From positions 4,092,001-4,156,000 of the forward strand of contig QYRS01000002.1 in NCBI GenBank assembly GCA_006503535.1: 64,000 bases of DNA. The letters run 5' to 3'. Positions 38,201 to 51,180 of this stretch are shown here, in pieces (the stretch's first letter is position 1; the number at the start of each line of letters is the position of its first letter). The notes below the pieces were generated by a model. It saw nothing but the letters and a program-made list of their open reading frames with translations, made no database searches and was not told the DNA's origin. The stretch is from Arthrinium phaeospermum (Eukaryota > Ascomycota > Sordariomycetes > Amphisphaeriales > Apiosporaceae). A program made the position numbers and the translations under genes.

Positions 38201-38411
38201 TTATGACCGAGCTCGTGACGATTGTACTAACGACAGTAGAGCCTGCAGGGCAGTCTGTAACATAGTCGCTGCACGAGGTGACGGTGATGTGAGTGGTTTC
38301 GAAAACAGTCGAAGTTGATGCTCCACCGTATTGCCTGGCATCAACTCTGCTGGCCGACACAACAGCAAGCGGCATGGCCGCCAAAGCCCACAATCGCCTA
38401 CCAGCAACCAT
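35281..38411 (-). CDS. Ser/Thr-rich, probably GPI-anchored cell-wall protein
   Basis: Four exons (minus strand) fit one continuous 990-residue frame: 38411-37825, 37775-37740 (a 36-base microexon), 37685-37595 and 37539-35281. MVAGRRLWALAAMPLAVVSA is a signal peptide. It is followed by Thr/Ser-rich, presumably O-mannosylated stretches with KTKTKT/ETETET runs, a CHDHD-containing segment, seven to eight tandem TLPGSVT heptads (minisatellite), then a Cys-containing globular part (about ten Cys, with WGCSPGKICSPPKPAGCVFW and CYATCNDAYLEAQ). A long Ser/Thr/Pro linker and the hydrophobic end SLLLTIIAAIFAF suggest a GPI signal. It resembles fungal adhesin or glycoprotein-X-like wall proteins. No enzyme domain is evident. 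Confidence 0.82.
36795..36950 (-). repeat. 21-base minisatellite encoding TLPGSVT heptads
   Basis: About seven consecutive 21-base units encode Thr-Leu-Pro-Gly-Ser-Val-Thr, with one Ser-to-Ala change. Units vary at synonymous positions, so the array is old rather than newly expanded. Copy-number change would alter stalk length of the wall protein without breaking the frame. Confidence 0.85.
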
Positions 38412-41400
38412 TGCAACGAACGTATGTCTCGACTTTGTTATACAAGGTCAATTGGTCTTTGCGGGAGCCCTTGATGAAGAACGAGTGCTGATGGGACACC
38501 GCTGAACGAGGGAAAACACCTGACTTCTTTGCCGGGGAAGGTTGGGGGTGAGAGGACCTCCTGCAACGGAACGAGTGCCCCTTCACAAGTATATAGCTCC
38601 CCACATGGGATTTCTCCGAGAGTCAGCTCTAAGCCTCGCTGCAGTGGGCAGCTTCGGAGCCACCAATGGGAGAATACCCTGCGAGCCGTGCTGGTAAAGA
38701 GAGTAAACAAACTATGGTGGCAAGCCAACGCACAAGTTGTTCTGCTGACGCTCTAGCGAAATAGCCAAGCAGGTTGCGAAGTCAGTCCCAAGGTAAGCAC
38801 CAACTCCGAGAGAGGGATAGAGGGGACCGAGCCGGGACTCAGCTTCTTGTAAGTCTGTGGAGCGGGCAGAGGTGAATAAGGCTGCTGGCGGGCAATATGG
38901 CGTACCAACCTGCAGGGGATACCTTCTAGACGGTATACCGGGACATGGTTGCACAGAGCTAGCTCTCTGTCGACCCATTGCATACGAAAGGTACCCACAG
39001 AGACAGGATGTAACCAGACATCCTTGCTCATGGAACCTCGGGTGGGATATGTACTATGTGATGACTGCCACGCTATTCTCCCACTTACAGCCGGTCCGGA
39101 TCCCATCGGCGGCTGGGCATACCACGATTCTAGGCCTGAGGCCTGGCTCCCAAGAAGCCGATCCAACCTCAACGCCTCTGGCCATCGGTGAGATCTGAAC
39201 GGCAATATTCGGAAATCTAGTCGTCGCGTAAGATACTTACTAGGTCTGAGTACCGCACCAAGCTACTTGTCCACCACGACAGAGGTAAGGTCTCTCATGA
39301 GGTTGTTTTGTGTGATTGGCTGGTAGACTTTATGTCGGTGTTGGAATTGTCACCTGAGCTGAGCTTGGCACTTTATTGAATCGTGATCTTTTACCTGTGT
39401 GGGAAGCCATGCCCACAGCTACGTTGTATGTTGGTTGGGCTCTGTAGTAGAGAGAAATGATACCCTCGACGAATTTCGACCGGGACTTTTTGCACAAGAG
39501 CCGCTAGACGATGCGGCTTTGTGGCGTCGAGTGATGGTGCGAAAACGCATCCCAAGAGACAGAATACAAGATAAGTTCACTTTCGTATCGGGACCCAGAG
39601 CAGGCTTCAGGGCAATACGAGTGCCTCCAACGTAATGGGTTCGCAAACGTGGTGGAGTTGCAGCAAAGTCGTTGGGCAACCTGGAGTAAGCCGAAGCGCA
39701 AATGTACCAACGTATCAAGCTGCGGCGGCACATCTAGATCACACCATGGGATTCCATTTGGCCAGTCGATGGATAGGGAAGGTGGTCCCATCCCGTTCAC
39801 CATTCTAGGCCGTCCTCAGTATCGAAAACTTAATTGTCCCGTTCTATTTGGGCAATAATCGTCGCTTTCGAGCATATTGAATATGGGTATGTCCGTCTTT
39901 GCAGGAAATCCGCTCGACTGCCGCCATAGAGAGAGGGAAGGGTAACAACCCCCCTCTCGCTTCACAGGGGAACAAATTAGCTAGGCAGGAAGCGAGGGCG
40001 AGAGACCCCTCTCGGTGCCGATGGGTGTGGTGCCATGAGTGACATAATGGCAAAGGCAAGCGGTATTCGAAAATTCGTATCTGGCCGAGGCGGCTTGACG
40101 ACTGCATGCCTGCTGTCTGCATGCCGGGCAAAAGAGGTGCGTGTTATGCAGCAGGCAAGCCAAGTCACTGCCGGCTGACCTGGCCGGTCGAGGCTGGGAG
40201 GCAGTGGGCTGGTGGGAGCGGAGAAGACTTGGAGAAGGTGTTGGTGGTGGGTGAGATTGTCAGATTGAACAGACAAGGATCGCAGGCGGGGTAACTAGGC
40301 GATATTGTCTGCAGGCGGGCATTCTCGGTTCTCGAAGCTCAGCCTTCTCAGACCTACATGTACGTGGTACTCACTCCTCCAACAGCAGCAGCAGCATCAG
40401 CACCAACACAACACCCCCTCCCGTTTTTCTTCTTCTTCTCTTTTCTTCTTGTAACGGGGCGAGACCGACGCCATGTTTAGCTGCCCAACGTCTGTATCAT
40501 TATATGAAAGAAGGAGAAGAAGAAGACGATGAAAGGGTCAGGACTTGGCACCCAGCAACGGTGTAAGAAGCAAGGGATCATCAGGCTGGCATGTGGAGGA
40601 AGGAAGTCAAAAATAGCTCCGTCTGCTACAACGGTCCTTTGGTGACAGCTGCCTAGGGAGGTACTTTATCGTGCGGGGCTCATGTTGGTAACACTAAAAT
40701 CTGACCAAGCCCCTGCTGGTTATATGTAGGTCTTCAAATAGCGCGACCCGGCCTGGGGTTTTCTCTGTAAGTTCAAAGTTGTGGTCAAGTGATTGGCCAA
40801 TGGTCCGGGAAACGGGAAGGTGGGGACATCTTGGTGTTTGTGCGAACCCGCGAGCGATCATGACTGGAGCCACCCGTCGGACAACATACCAGAACTTGAT
40901 ATAACCTACTTTATCCCTTGTACACAAGCTCGTCGTACCCCTGCGGGTAGGGCCTAGTGCAACTCATCAATCTCGCCCAGAACCTCGTGTGTACTGGATT
41001 GTGCTAGGTTACTAGATTGATTGATTCACTTCACCCGACGAGGATGTGGTCGCACTTGATGGCCTCCCGGGTCTCTTCAGACGGCCTCCTCTTCCCGATC
41101 AACTCGATTCCGTCTTGCATCTGGCCGTCGACTCTCCGGCACTCGAATTGAACACTGCTCGCAGCTTACCATCGCTACCATTCTCGAGCAGCTTCTCCGC
41201 CGAGATGAATGCCCAGGAGGGGACAAGACCGACCTGCCAAGGCTCCTGCTAGGCGCTTGGGTCTGCAGGTGTGATAGGAAGACGATTTCGATATTGTAGG
41301 GATCGACTTTTCCCTTTCTGCCCTCGAAAGGCACAAAGGTACCCAGCAGATATTAAGTAACCCTCGACCATCCCAGCCACCTGCAAGTCGAAGGAAACTT

Positions 41401-42541
41401 GGACCAATCACCTTCGCCCAGCCGTATACTTTCGAGTGGGGCAAATGCAGGTTGATATGGGCAAACATACGGTCCTACGGTTACGGTCGAGAATGTGAAT
41501 CACGTAACTTCCTGCTCTTCATCAGCTTCTGCTTCCGGAGCGACGGCTTCGAGTTGCTTGCCCGTCTCGTCAGCGCCAAGTCTCCCGTTCTGCGCACCGG
41601 GGCGACACAGCAGAATGGTCTTGTCCTACAACCACTGTAAGCCACTTCGAGTGCAATGCCGTGCCTTTCCAGGTACCAACCATGGATTCTCTCAGGCATC
41701 GGGTATGTCCCACCTGGGTTGGTATCTTGCTTTTGCGCCTTTGGGCAAGTACGCCAGACTCGAACAACAGTCCTCAATGAACGACTCTCGTAGTCCATAT
41801 ACGGACTCTGCCTCTAAGTGGTAAGATGGCCAGACGATACTATAATCTCACCTAAAAAGGTCGAGCTCACTGTCTCTGGTCAGAGTGAGACGGTACCACA
41901 CCATTTAATATGTTCTGACAATCTGAGGCCATATTGGGCCAGGCTAGTCCCAGAAACGTGAGCTGACATCCATAGCCACGAAGAATGTCACCTCTGCAAG
42001 CCTCGTTCCGCTTGGCTGTACTGCATCGATCCTCGGTGCATCCGTACTATTGGAAGTTTTGCCCGTTCTGATTTGCTCCCTCCGAGTTGGAGGGTAGCAG
42101 CATGCTCCGAATCCCATTCTGCCATCAGCGCCTCTGGAATCTTTGTCGCGGGGCATTTGCCACACGACCTATCCCTTGTTCGATCGGGCCGCTCGCTGAA
42201 TGATCTATGGCATCCCGTCATTCCCATACCCACAAAGGAGTCTTCGAAGCCACTTCCAGATCCGTTTTGCGCATCGCTTTGATCTGCTTCGAATCGAACT
42301 GACACACTGACTCTTGGCCACGTTCGCTCAGCTAATCAGACGCGGCCATAGTACATTCCAGCCATTGACACAACCCTCTTTGTCTCGTGATATTGCCTCA
42401 AGCCGCTTCTATCAAGGGCATACCCGCTTCGAGCCATACCCTGGGCCATGTCGTGAGCCTCATTTTGTCTGCTCCTATTCTTGCCCTGCATTATCTCTGC
42501 GACCGCATTTATCATCGGTCTTTTCAATCACGACTGTCAAG
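38412..42541. other. 4.1-kb gene-poor region
   Basis: No complete gene was found on either strand. Around 41050-41830 several short plus-strand frames have protein-like stretches (for example near 41420-41640) but with stops and no domain I recognise. They may be remnants of an eroded gene. The final 200 bases are the promoter and leader of the kelch gene. CT-rich simple sequence occurs at 40410-40450. Confidence 0.45.
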
Positions 42542-45500
42542 ATGTCCTGGCTATCTATAGCATGGTTGGCTGTCGGGGCCAACCTTGCCATAATTGTGGA
42601 TGCGCAAGCATCAGGATGGGTTCCCGGTCAAGTCAATGCCACCATGTGCCAGTGGCAGGCGCCTCGTGGTAAGTATAGGACATGACCTCGCGCTTCGCGA
42701 TATCCAGACACGTTGGCGCCGTTTACTCACATAACGTGCGCATAGTTGCCGCAATCAAGGATACTGTCTACATGGACGGAGGTTACCTCTGGTGGTTTCC
42801 CGGCATGAGCGATGGGTCGTATGGTCTCCCGACCCAGGATGGTGAGCCTCAAAAATGATATTCCAAAGTCCATGCCAACAACTGACAACCTTGCTAGGCA
42901 ATCCTCTTGGTATAATATATACCTTGAACTTCAGCAAGCCTTCGACGTTAAGAACAACGTCAGTTCCATTTTTGGGACGATATCTCTTACCGGCGGTAAT
43001 ACTGCTGCCAACAGTTTCGCTCCAAATTATCTCGATGGTGCCATGCTGGCCAATGATAACGAATTCTTCCTGTACGGAGGTCTAACTACCAAATCAGCTG
43101 CCAACTCAGACCCTCCGGCGAATGAGGTCATTGTGAACCGCTTCAGTCCATACGGATCAGATAAGCCAGGCTTCAAGCCTGGGTTCGATAGGAAAACGCT
43201 GCCTGACGGCATGACGCGCTACGTTACTTTTGGCGGAGCTGCCAGTAGTCCGTCGGAAAATAAAGCTTGGTACTTCGGTGGCATGCGCTCGCCGTCCGCA
43301 GGGCCCATCTACGTTCCGCGCTTGAACGACTCACTCAACCCTATCAACGTATCGAACACACTAATTACGCTGGACATGACAGCCCAGTACGACGAGAAAT
43401 GGAGCAATGCAACCTTACCAGATACCATCAAAGGGCGGGCGAGCCCTGAACTCGTCTGGGTACCTGTCGGTGAGCAGGGCATTCTGGTGGCGCTGGGTGG
43501 TGTTACCTACCCAGACTATAGTAATGGAAAGATGTCATCACAGAATGAGCCTCAAAGTGTAAGTTGAAAGACATCTTGCGGACCATCGTATAATTACATG
43601 TATAACTGACAACTGTACAGAAAATTGAAAGCCCATCATTTATGTCCGACATCGATATATACGACATCGCGAACGACAAATGGTACAAACAATCTACTAT
43701 CGCCGGCCCTGGACAGCTTGCCCGGGGCTGCGCCGTCGTTGCTGCCGCCCAAGATTATTCGAGCTACAACATTTACTATTACGGGGGGTTCAACGGTCTG
43801 AACGAGGACTCCGATTTCAATGATGACGTCTGGATTCTCTCCCTTCCATCCTTTATGTGATGAAGATCGCTTCTGGAAAGACTGACCATGCGCGCGCCGC
43901 ACACAAATGCGTCACACCCTACCCAGACCAGATGATGGTAATCGGTGGTTACCCCTCTCTGAAGGGCGGAAACACCGTCCCCTGTCTTAAGGAAAACCAG
44001 ATTATACAGCTCTTCAACCTAACAGAAGGGAAATGGATGAACTCGTATGACCCAGCAAGTTACCACGACTACGGGGTGCCTGAGATGATCCATCTCATGA
44101 TAGGTGGCGATTTCAAAGGTTCCGCGACTATGTCAGTACCTACACCAAGCGGCTGGTCGGATGATGGGTTGAAGAAGGTCTTCGAGACCAAATACCCAAC
44201 GTCCAAACTTACGCATTACTATCCGTACACGCCGGATCACTATATTAACGGCACAAGGCCCGGCGTCTCAGGAGATGGCAACGGCTTGCCCTCATGGGTC
44301 GCCCCGGTTCTCGGGGTGGTCTTAGGTCTAGTCTTTATCACGGCTGTCGTGGTGCTCGTGATGCTGTACAGACGCCGCAAGCTCCTGCGGAAGGGCGGCA
44401 TGAGCGACAGAGAAACGGACGAAAATGGCAACCGAATCCTGTCCTGGATTCGGGGCCAGGACAGCAACGGCAAAGCTCCGACCGTCACGACCTCGGACGA
44501 CACCCCCAACATGGATGAAATCGACAATCGTGGAGCGATGCCGCCATACGCGCATCAACAGGCTTACACACAGGCGCGGGCACAAAACTTGCGGCCGGAA
44601 GTGGTGTCTCACGAAATGCCCGATACACCTTTGTTCGAGATGATGGGTGAGTAAACAATTCCCTTGGGAGAACCTTGCTCTCCCACCCGGGAATTATCTC
44701 CAGGTAGAGCTAACTTTGTCAATGTAGATACGTCGGCCCGTGTTGAACTTGATAACACAGGATTAACGCCTGTGGAAGTCATCAACAAGCATACCCACTT
44801 TGGCCGCACACCGCACTCGGCGACCACTCCCACGAACCCCTCATCTCTATCACATTATACCGTATCGCAAGACCACGGTAGTATATCGTCCAACTCGGCC
44901 CACCGCGGCGTCGGGTCCGTCAGCTCAGGACGGCCCGACTCACCAGCCTTAGGGGGGCGGTGGAGGTGCGGCGGCGGCGGCGGCGGCTGGTGCCACTGCT
45001 GCAACAGCAGCTGGCTCTGGACATGCTGGGACCCCGTCGCAGCCTTCGTCCCCGCGACCCCTTCCAGGGCGCATAACCAGCCAGGTGTCGAACCTATCGA
45101 GGGGCGAAGCCGCGCATCTGCGTAACACCAGCGATGCCAGCGTGAGCTCGATCGGGGTCGGGTCGACCGCCGGTGACAACAACCACCAGCCCACACGGTC
45201 GAACGCGCCGTCGCCCGACCCCGTGCTGAGTCCACTGGGCGAGAACGGCACCCTGACGATGGGGCCCGCAATGCCCTCGCCGCCGATGGCCGTGAGCCCG
45301 CCCAGCACCGACGAGCAGCACGTCTCCGACTACATGACGTGGTGCCCAATCAGGGTCGGAACCTGACACCCGCTGCTTCAACGCTCGCGGGCACGGTGGT
45401 TGGGGGTGCGAGCCCGGGCCAACAACCATCGCCGTCACCGCCGCCGCCGGCAGCTGCGAGCCCGTTGCGAAGAAGCTACTTCCATGAGAGTTCGGATGAC

Positions 45501-45548
45501 TTAGGGGAGAGGGCTGCTAACGATAGGGATACGCCACATCGGCGGTGA
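42542..45548 (+). CDS. Kelch-repeat single-pass membrane protein
   Basis: A signal peptide (MSWLSIAWLAVGANLAIIVDAQ) is followed by an extracellular beta-propeller with kelch-type blades (VYMDGGYLWWFPG, NEFFLYGGL, YYYGGFNGLNEDSDFNDDVWILSL, MMVIGGYPSL). A transmembrane helix follows (WVAPVLGVVLGLVFITAVVVLVMLY), flanked by basic RRRKLLRKGG, then a disordered cytosolic tail. Exons are 42542-42668, 42746-42841, 42898-43558, 43621-44646 and 44728-45548. Single missing bases break the frame near 42938, near 43858, in the G run 44951-44955 (a poly-Ala stretch after repair) and near 45333. All restore with one base. Family members are common in filamentous fungi and their role is unknown. A wall or signalling role is inference. 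Confidence 0.82.
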
Positions 45549-45620
45549 TGACGGCAAAGGGGAAAATGGTGTGAATAAGCAAAGCAGTATGACGATACCA
45601 TGGCGTGTAATATTTTCGGG

Positions 45621-45665
<45 letters not shown>

Positions 45666-46357
45666 AATGTGTCTGGTCTTTTCCTCCCATTTCCGTTCGT
45701 TTCCGTATCAGAAAGTCATCTACGACATTGCAAAAAAACCCTTCATTTTTGGAGAAGCAATCGAAAAGGGGCGCAAACGGGAATGGAACAGGAGGTCTCT
45801 TTTTTAGCGTATATAGAATTTCACTGGGCAACGGCGGGCGCAGGCGAAGCAGAGTCTATAGGTCGGTCTTTGAGGCAATGCATGCTATGAACATGGAGGA
45901 GTGAGTGAGTGAGTTGAGGAAGAATTCCATTCGGTATCTAGCCTGCACTGGAGTTCCCAATACATGACAATCAATACCCATAATTGCCTGCTTGTATGAG
46001 GTGACTTCTTCAGACAACTCCTTTTCATCCATCAATGAACCAGTCCATGCGTGGACTCTGGCCAGAATTCGCTTGTCGTTCGCTATAATCCTTGCCCTCC
46101 CTCAGCCTGGAACAGGTTTCTCAGCACCAGCATTGTATAGTCTGCAGTGCGTGTGATTTCGGCTAACTGGGTGTTAATAGTAGATTAAAGCATCATCGGG
46201 CGGCTGAGCGTTAGAAAAGGAGTGGAGAAGACGCTGTCTTGTAATTAATGCATTCGGTTTCGTGAACCCGCGACCTCGGAAACGCATATCCGCAGATCTA
46301 AGCGATTAGTTTTATGTTTCGTGTCAACATGCAAATGTTTAGAAGGGCTGTCTTCTC
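45549..46357. other. Convergent intergenic region with poly-G tract
   Basis: This lies between the kelch gene 3' end and the EAF7 3' end. It includes a 43-base uninterrupted G run (45622-45664) and GAGTGA microsatellite units near 45899-45915. No gene seen. Confidence 0.6.
45622..45664. repeat. 43-base homopolymer G run
   Basis: An uninterrupted run of G following CGGGC. It lies about 70 bases past the kelch gene stop. Such length is rare in fungal DNA. It could be a real mononucleotide repeat able to form G-quadruplexes, or a sequencing or assembly artefact. Confidence 0.95.
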
Positions 46358-47450
46358 TCAACCACGACCGCGTCCACGCCCACGGCCCCGACCTCGCCTC
46401 GCGCCGCGTGTCGATGTGGATCTTGACTTTGCGGCACCTCTGCCTCTAGCACCTCCTCTCGTGGATCTAGTCACGGAGGAAGCGGGAGTCGCAGCCTCTT
46501 CAGCACCGCTCTCTTCTTGCTCTTCCTCCTCGCCATTATCGTCGTCCTCGTCATCTTCTTCCTCGTCCTCGTCGTGCTCTTCTTGCTCGCCTCCATCGCT
46601 CTCGTCGTTGGCCTCGGGCTCGGTGCTGTCGGCCTTAGCGTTACGGGCAGACCGCCTCTGGCTACGGGCACCGCGGGCGCTCTTTGCGACAGGACTACTG
46701 GGCAAAGGGGTGTCCTCCTCGGTCGACCGTGCTAGAGCGAGTCTTGATGCCACTGCCGGCGACGCTGGAATCGTCGGCGGCCCCGCCGCCTGTGGTCCTC
46801 CGTCTCCGCTTCTGGGTGCCCGACGTGGAGGGCGCGCCACCTTTGAGCGCTTCTTCGAAGTCGAATTGGGGCGGCGACGAGGGCGCCTCGCTGGGGTCCC
46901 TCAGTCGACGTGCGAACATGGCCTCCTGGTACTCCGCGGGCAGCCCGAACTCCTTGTAGTTTTTTCCACGGCTCTTTCGGGTCGTCCGCGTTGAAGGCAT
47001 AGTCGTTGTCTCGCTCGTCAATGGCGGCGAGGTTGTACATCTGGCTCAGCTTGGCCCATATGCCGGGAATTCGATGGGTGTGGACTTCGGGTTTGATGCC
47101 ATGGTTGCGCAGATGCTCAGAGATTGCTATCACTCGAAATGTTTGTGCATCCCTACAGGCAGGGGAAGAGTAAGCAGCAGACTAAGGAAAGAACAACTGG
47201 GTTGCGCTGACTGACCAGTGGGTTTCCAACGAATAATTGCTTTCAGCAGGGAAGCCACCTGGTCATCGGTCCATGCATCGCGGGGCACGGGTTGGCTGGG
47301 CTGGGTCGCGACGGGGGTGTCTGCCGCTCTCGGTGTATCGGTATCTTGTGGTGTGTCGACATCCATAGCACTGTCGTCGGCGAAGGGGGTCGGCGTCTTA
47401 GGCGTCGAAACGCTTGCCAGACTGTTCCGGTTCTTGCGCTTGGGAGGCAT
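46358..47450 (-). CDS. eaf7: EAF7, NuA4 histone acetyltransferase subunit
   Basis: A chromatin protein of NuA4. Exon 1 is 47450-47216 (MPPKRKNRNSLASVSTPK), the intron 47215-47153, and exon 2 runs 47152-46358. The CT20/EAF7 domain is clear: WTDDQVASLLKAIIRWKPTG, then MHKHFEVIAISEHLRNHGIK, then TRIPGIWAKL-type HRIPGIWAKLSQMYNLAAID and FNADDPKEPWK. A lysine-rich nuclear segment, a long Asp/Glu-rich acidic region and an RG-repeat C-terminus follow. Two frame breaks interrupt it: an A-run length error near 46966 (one extra A, or two missing) and a missing base near 46730. It is divergent from the GCP gene, with about 540 bases between starts. Confidence 0.88.
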
Positions 47451-47990
47451 CGTGAGTGCAACTTTTTATCTTGCCCGGGACTGTGATGCGACAATCGAGT
47501 AGTCTCGATGATATGATGCAAAAGACTGTATTGAATGTTGGCTACCAAATGTTGGGACCCTGCTGGAGACCTACGACGGCTTAAGAATGGTGTCTTGTTG
47601 GCCAAAAAGGTGTAGGTTTGGATGTTTGTGGAATCAAGCTCGAAGCCTCGCAGCCAGAGCTCGGATACGATAGCTCCAAGCTGGAGAGCTTCCCTCAAGG
47701 TCGTTCCTACCGATCGTTTATCTTATCGACCGACCCATTGCCTCATACATGACTGCCATCAATGGAAGCTACAGCTGCTGGCGCTAGTGGCTAGTGGGCC
47801 TGCGGGGGAAACCACAACCGCGCCCAGCCCAGTCAGTCGCGTCGCACTTTAACGTACATGTATCAACCCCGCAGAGCCTCAGGCATAAGTTCATTGGACC
47901 ACTTGATGACTTACCAACAAGATGTGAAATCTCATAAACGATGAGAGCGATGCAAACTGAACCCCAACATATGCCCATCTTCTCATTATA
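47451..47990. promoter_or_regulatory. Bidirectional promoter region, EAF7/GCP
   Basis: A 540-base spacer between divergent starts at 47450 (EAF7) and 47991 (gamma-tubulin complex protein). It should hold both promoters. No specific factor site was recognised. Confidence 0.5.
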
Positions 47991-50844
47991 ATGTCGGACG
48001 AGGATGCAGCCGACGTCTTCGCAATACCGGACTTCTGGAGGGCGTCGCAATGGGTAGACCTATCTCAAAACTCCCAGAGCGAGTTCTTTGCATCCGGCGC
48101 ACAACCACAAGTATTGCCTGATTGGGCGCGCGAAGGCCTTGAGCCAGCCCAATTCAAGTCCGATGAGTTCTTCAGCATTCCCTCTGCCCTGGAGGGTCTG
48201 CCCGACTTCAGTGGCTGGGAACAAAACAAACCCGACGCACACTTGGAGGAAGAAGACTATGAGAAGGATAGCCTATCCAATGTCGACTTTTTCAGCGATG
48301 CCTGGGTAGAAACGAGGGAGTTTGCATTGCCACGTCCCGCATTTAAGACGTGGGATGGCTTCGCCCCAACAGAGATACCCCGTTGGAGCCCCTTTTTCTC
48401 TCGGAGGCTGGGCCTGCCACCTACGATGCCGCATTGCAGACGGCCAAAGATCCATTGCAAATCAACAACAGCACTTCCAATCTCGTTGAGACCAACCCCT
48501 ATGCGGCATCACTGCTGGCCCTCCTCTTGGGAGGGCGTCCATTTTCTTCAGCTGGGATGAACAGAAATCGTCATTCATCCCGGAGCTTGACAAAATCCGG
48601 GTCTCGGGGTATTCTGTCCAAGTTCTGGGAGGTCTCCAAGAACAATGCTTACAATGCGCCAATATTTCACGCTACTTTTCCATGTTTGTCCAGATCACCT
48701 TCCGGACTCACCCCTCTCCAGTAAGAGTAGCATTGGCCAAAGCCATTGACGGCCTTTTGCTCGCTATCCAGGCGAAGTTGGGAATCCACGCCAGGGACAT
48801 CCAGTCCTTATTACAACTTCAGTCGCTGGTTCAGCCGGTGCATAGTCTCCTGACATACTTCAAATCGCTCGTGTCCCGGCTGAATAAGACAAGGAAGGAC
48901 GAACACTTACTGTCCAGATTATTCGAAGAGACGCAAGCACTAGAATACGGCGATGACCTCCTGAGCGAGATCATGCGAGAGATCCTGCGCAGGGTTACGG
49001 AGCCTTGGACCGATTTCGCACAAAAGTGGATTGGCGTCAAACCTGAAGGCGGCAACCCTATGACCAAGAGTGGCCCAGGGAAGAGCTTTGTTAAGGTCGA
49101 GAACATGCCATTCGTGGACGATTTTGGTCAGATGAACGAGGCATCCGACTACGTCCTCGACGACGATCGTATGCCGGCGTTCGTTCCTCCCGAAGTTGGT
49201 CGCAAACTGTTTGAAACCGGGAGAACACTGAGGCTCTTGCGGACTCACCACCCAGATCATCCGCTGTGCTCTGCAGAACCCGTCCAATCCATAAAAGTTC
49301 CAGAGCTACAATGGCACTATGACTGGAAATCTATAGAGGCACTGCAGGAGGATGTGCAGGCGTATGAGACCAGTCTCGTTAAGGTAATTCGTTCAGGTGG
49401 ACAAGGCGATATCACTGCCCGGCTTCCTTCTGGTTCAGCCTATGAGCTACAGTTCTTCGGCGGAGAGGAACAGCAGCTTAAAAATCGTCTCTTGGCTTCA
49501 ATGAAGCAGATGAGTATGCCTTTTCAACCCACGAGCGAGACAGATCACCTATCACAGCTTCTCCACGAACGCCTGTTTGACGCAGTACGTCTTCCAGAGG
49601 GCTCAGGGGTTGCTTTATCACCACACTGGTCGCTCTTACCTCTGCTGTCATTCGGCCCACTAGTAGAGGCACAGGCACGATTGGTGAACAGAGAGTACAT
49701 GAGTCTCCTGTTCAAGTCGCATAATCTTCGAGAACACATTCGTCTGCACAAGGAGTTCCATTTGCTCGGGAATGGGCTCTTCTGCAGCCGACTCTCGCAC
49801 GCGCTTTTCGATCCCAACCTGGAGACGGCCGAACGACAGGCGGGAGTTGCGCGGGGTGGCGGCGTGATGGGTCTACGCCTTGGGGGCCGAGACAATTGGC
49901 CACCTGCAAGTTCGGAATTGCGCCTGGCCTTGATGGGGCTTTTGTCCGAAAGCTACTCTTCCCGTCCCAAACAAAGACCGTCGGCAAGAGAAGGCCACGA
50001 AATGCCGGGCGACCTGAGCTTTGCGGTCCGCGATCTCTCGGATGAAGAGATTGAAAAGTGCATGAACCCAGACTCCCTCGAGGCATTGGACTTTCTCCGG
50101 CTTTCCTACAAACCCCCAGCACCACTGGCGCCTATTTTCACCCCCGTCATCTTGCTCAAGTACGACAGGATCTTCAAGCTTCTTTTACGAGTTTTGCGGC
50201 TACTTTACATCACGAGCGAGCTATTTCGCGACACCAACTTGCGGACTTTGCAACGGTCTGGTACGACCAACGCATCCCTCCGCTTCCGTATCGAAGCGCA
50301 GCATCTCGTGGCGAGCGTCGTAGCGTACTTTTTCGATACGGGCATCAATCTCCGTTGGAAGTCGTTTCAAGAATGGCTGGGCCAGGTCGAGAGGAACCTC
50401 CGTGATCGCAACGCAGGTCACATCATTAGTCCAGAGGAGCTGCGCGAGCACCACGAGGAGGTCCTGGACGAAATCATGCATACGCTTTTCTTGCGAAAAC
50501 GCCAGCAGCCGGTGCTCAAACTGCTCGAGGACATATTCGCTCTCATTCTTACCTTTGCCAAGCGCGCTCACCAGCTGGCTTCGGGCAAGGCGCGACAGGG
50601 AGCAGACGAGCCGACAGAGGTGCAGCTATACAACGCCTTTAAGAAGAAGGTCGATGTATTCATCACTGTTTGCCGCGGGATGACTGAGAAGGGAGGGGCA
50701 GCTGCTATATCATCAAAGATCGGGGTGACGGTTGACGAGGGAAAGGGGCCAGCCGCAAAAGAGGAAAGCACGGTAGATCAGTTACTGCTGCAGCTGGAGA
50801 TGTCAGGCTACTATGGGGGAGTCAAGAATATGAGGTTTCTATAG
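47991..50844 (+). CDS. Gamma-tubulin complex component, GCP5/GCP6-like
   Basis: A Spc97/Spc98-family protein of the gamma-tubulin ring complex, acting in microtubule nucleation. ATG 47991 begins MSDEDAADVFAIPDFWRAS. The N-terminal grip region includes the restored segment FFSWDEQKSSFIPELDKIRVSG and SRYFSMFVQITFRTHPSPV. The C-terminal grip region includes ILLKYDRIFKLLLRVLRLL, RHEM-equivalent RFRIEAQHLVASVVAYF and HHEEVLDEIMHTLFLRKRQQ. With about 951 restored residues and no introns, it fits fungal GCP6 (Alp16) or GCP5 better than GCP2/3. Two missing bases break the N-terminal third, near 48385 and in the GGGAGGG stretch near 48530-48536. The final 720 codons are open. Confidence 0.85.
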
Positions 50845-51180
50845 ATAGGCGCATTAATGATACCCGATGGAACAACACCAATAACATTTCAATTGACGTC
50901 TGCTTGTTGATTCGATCCAGTTTCTTCAATTCGTAGAGAATTATGTTCAGCCCCTGGATCTTGTTGACATGGTCTCCTTTATTTAATAAATCACTTTATT
51001 GACTTGGTGACTTGGCAACCCCGCATCGCGTTTAGCTGCCAGACCAAGAGCGCGCCCATTGGGATTTAGCGACCCCACCAACAGTCAATACAGTAAACCC
51101 GAGATACTTACCGAGAGGCCGACTTTCGCATTGCTACAGATTCGTCCCATCACCACATAGGAAATCCGCAAGCCGTCGCC
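50845..51180. other. Short intergenic region
   Basis: A 336-base spacer between the GCP stop and the ASK1 start. It should contain the ASK1 promoter. Nothing else seen. Confidence 0.5.
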
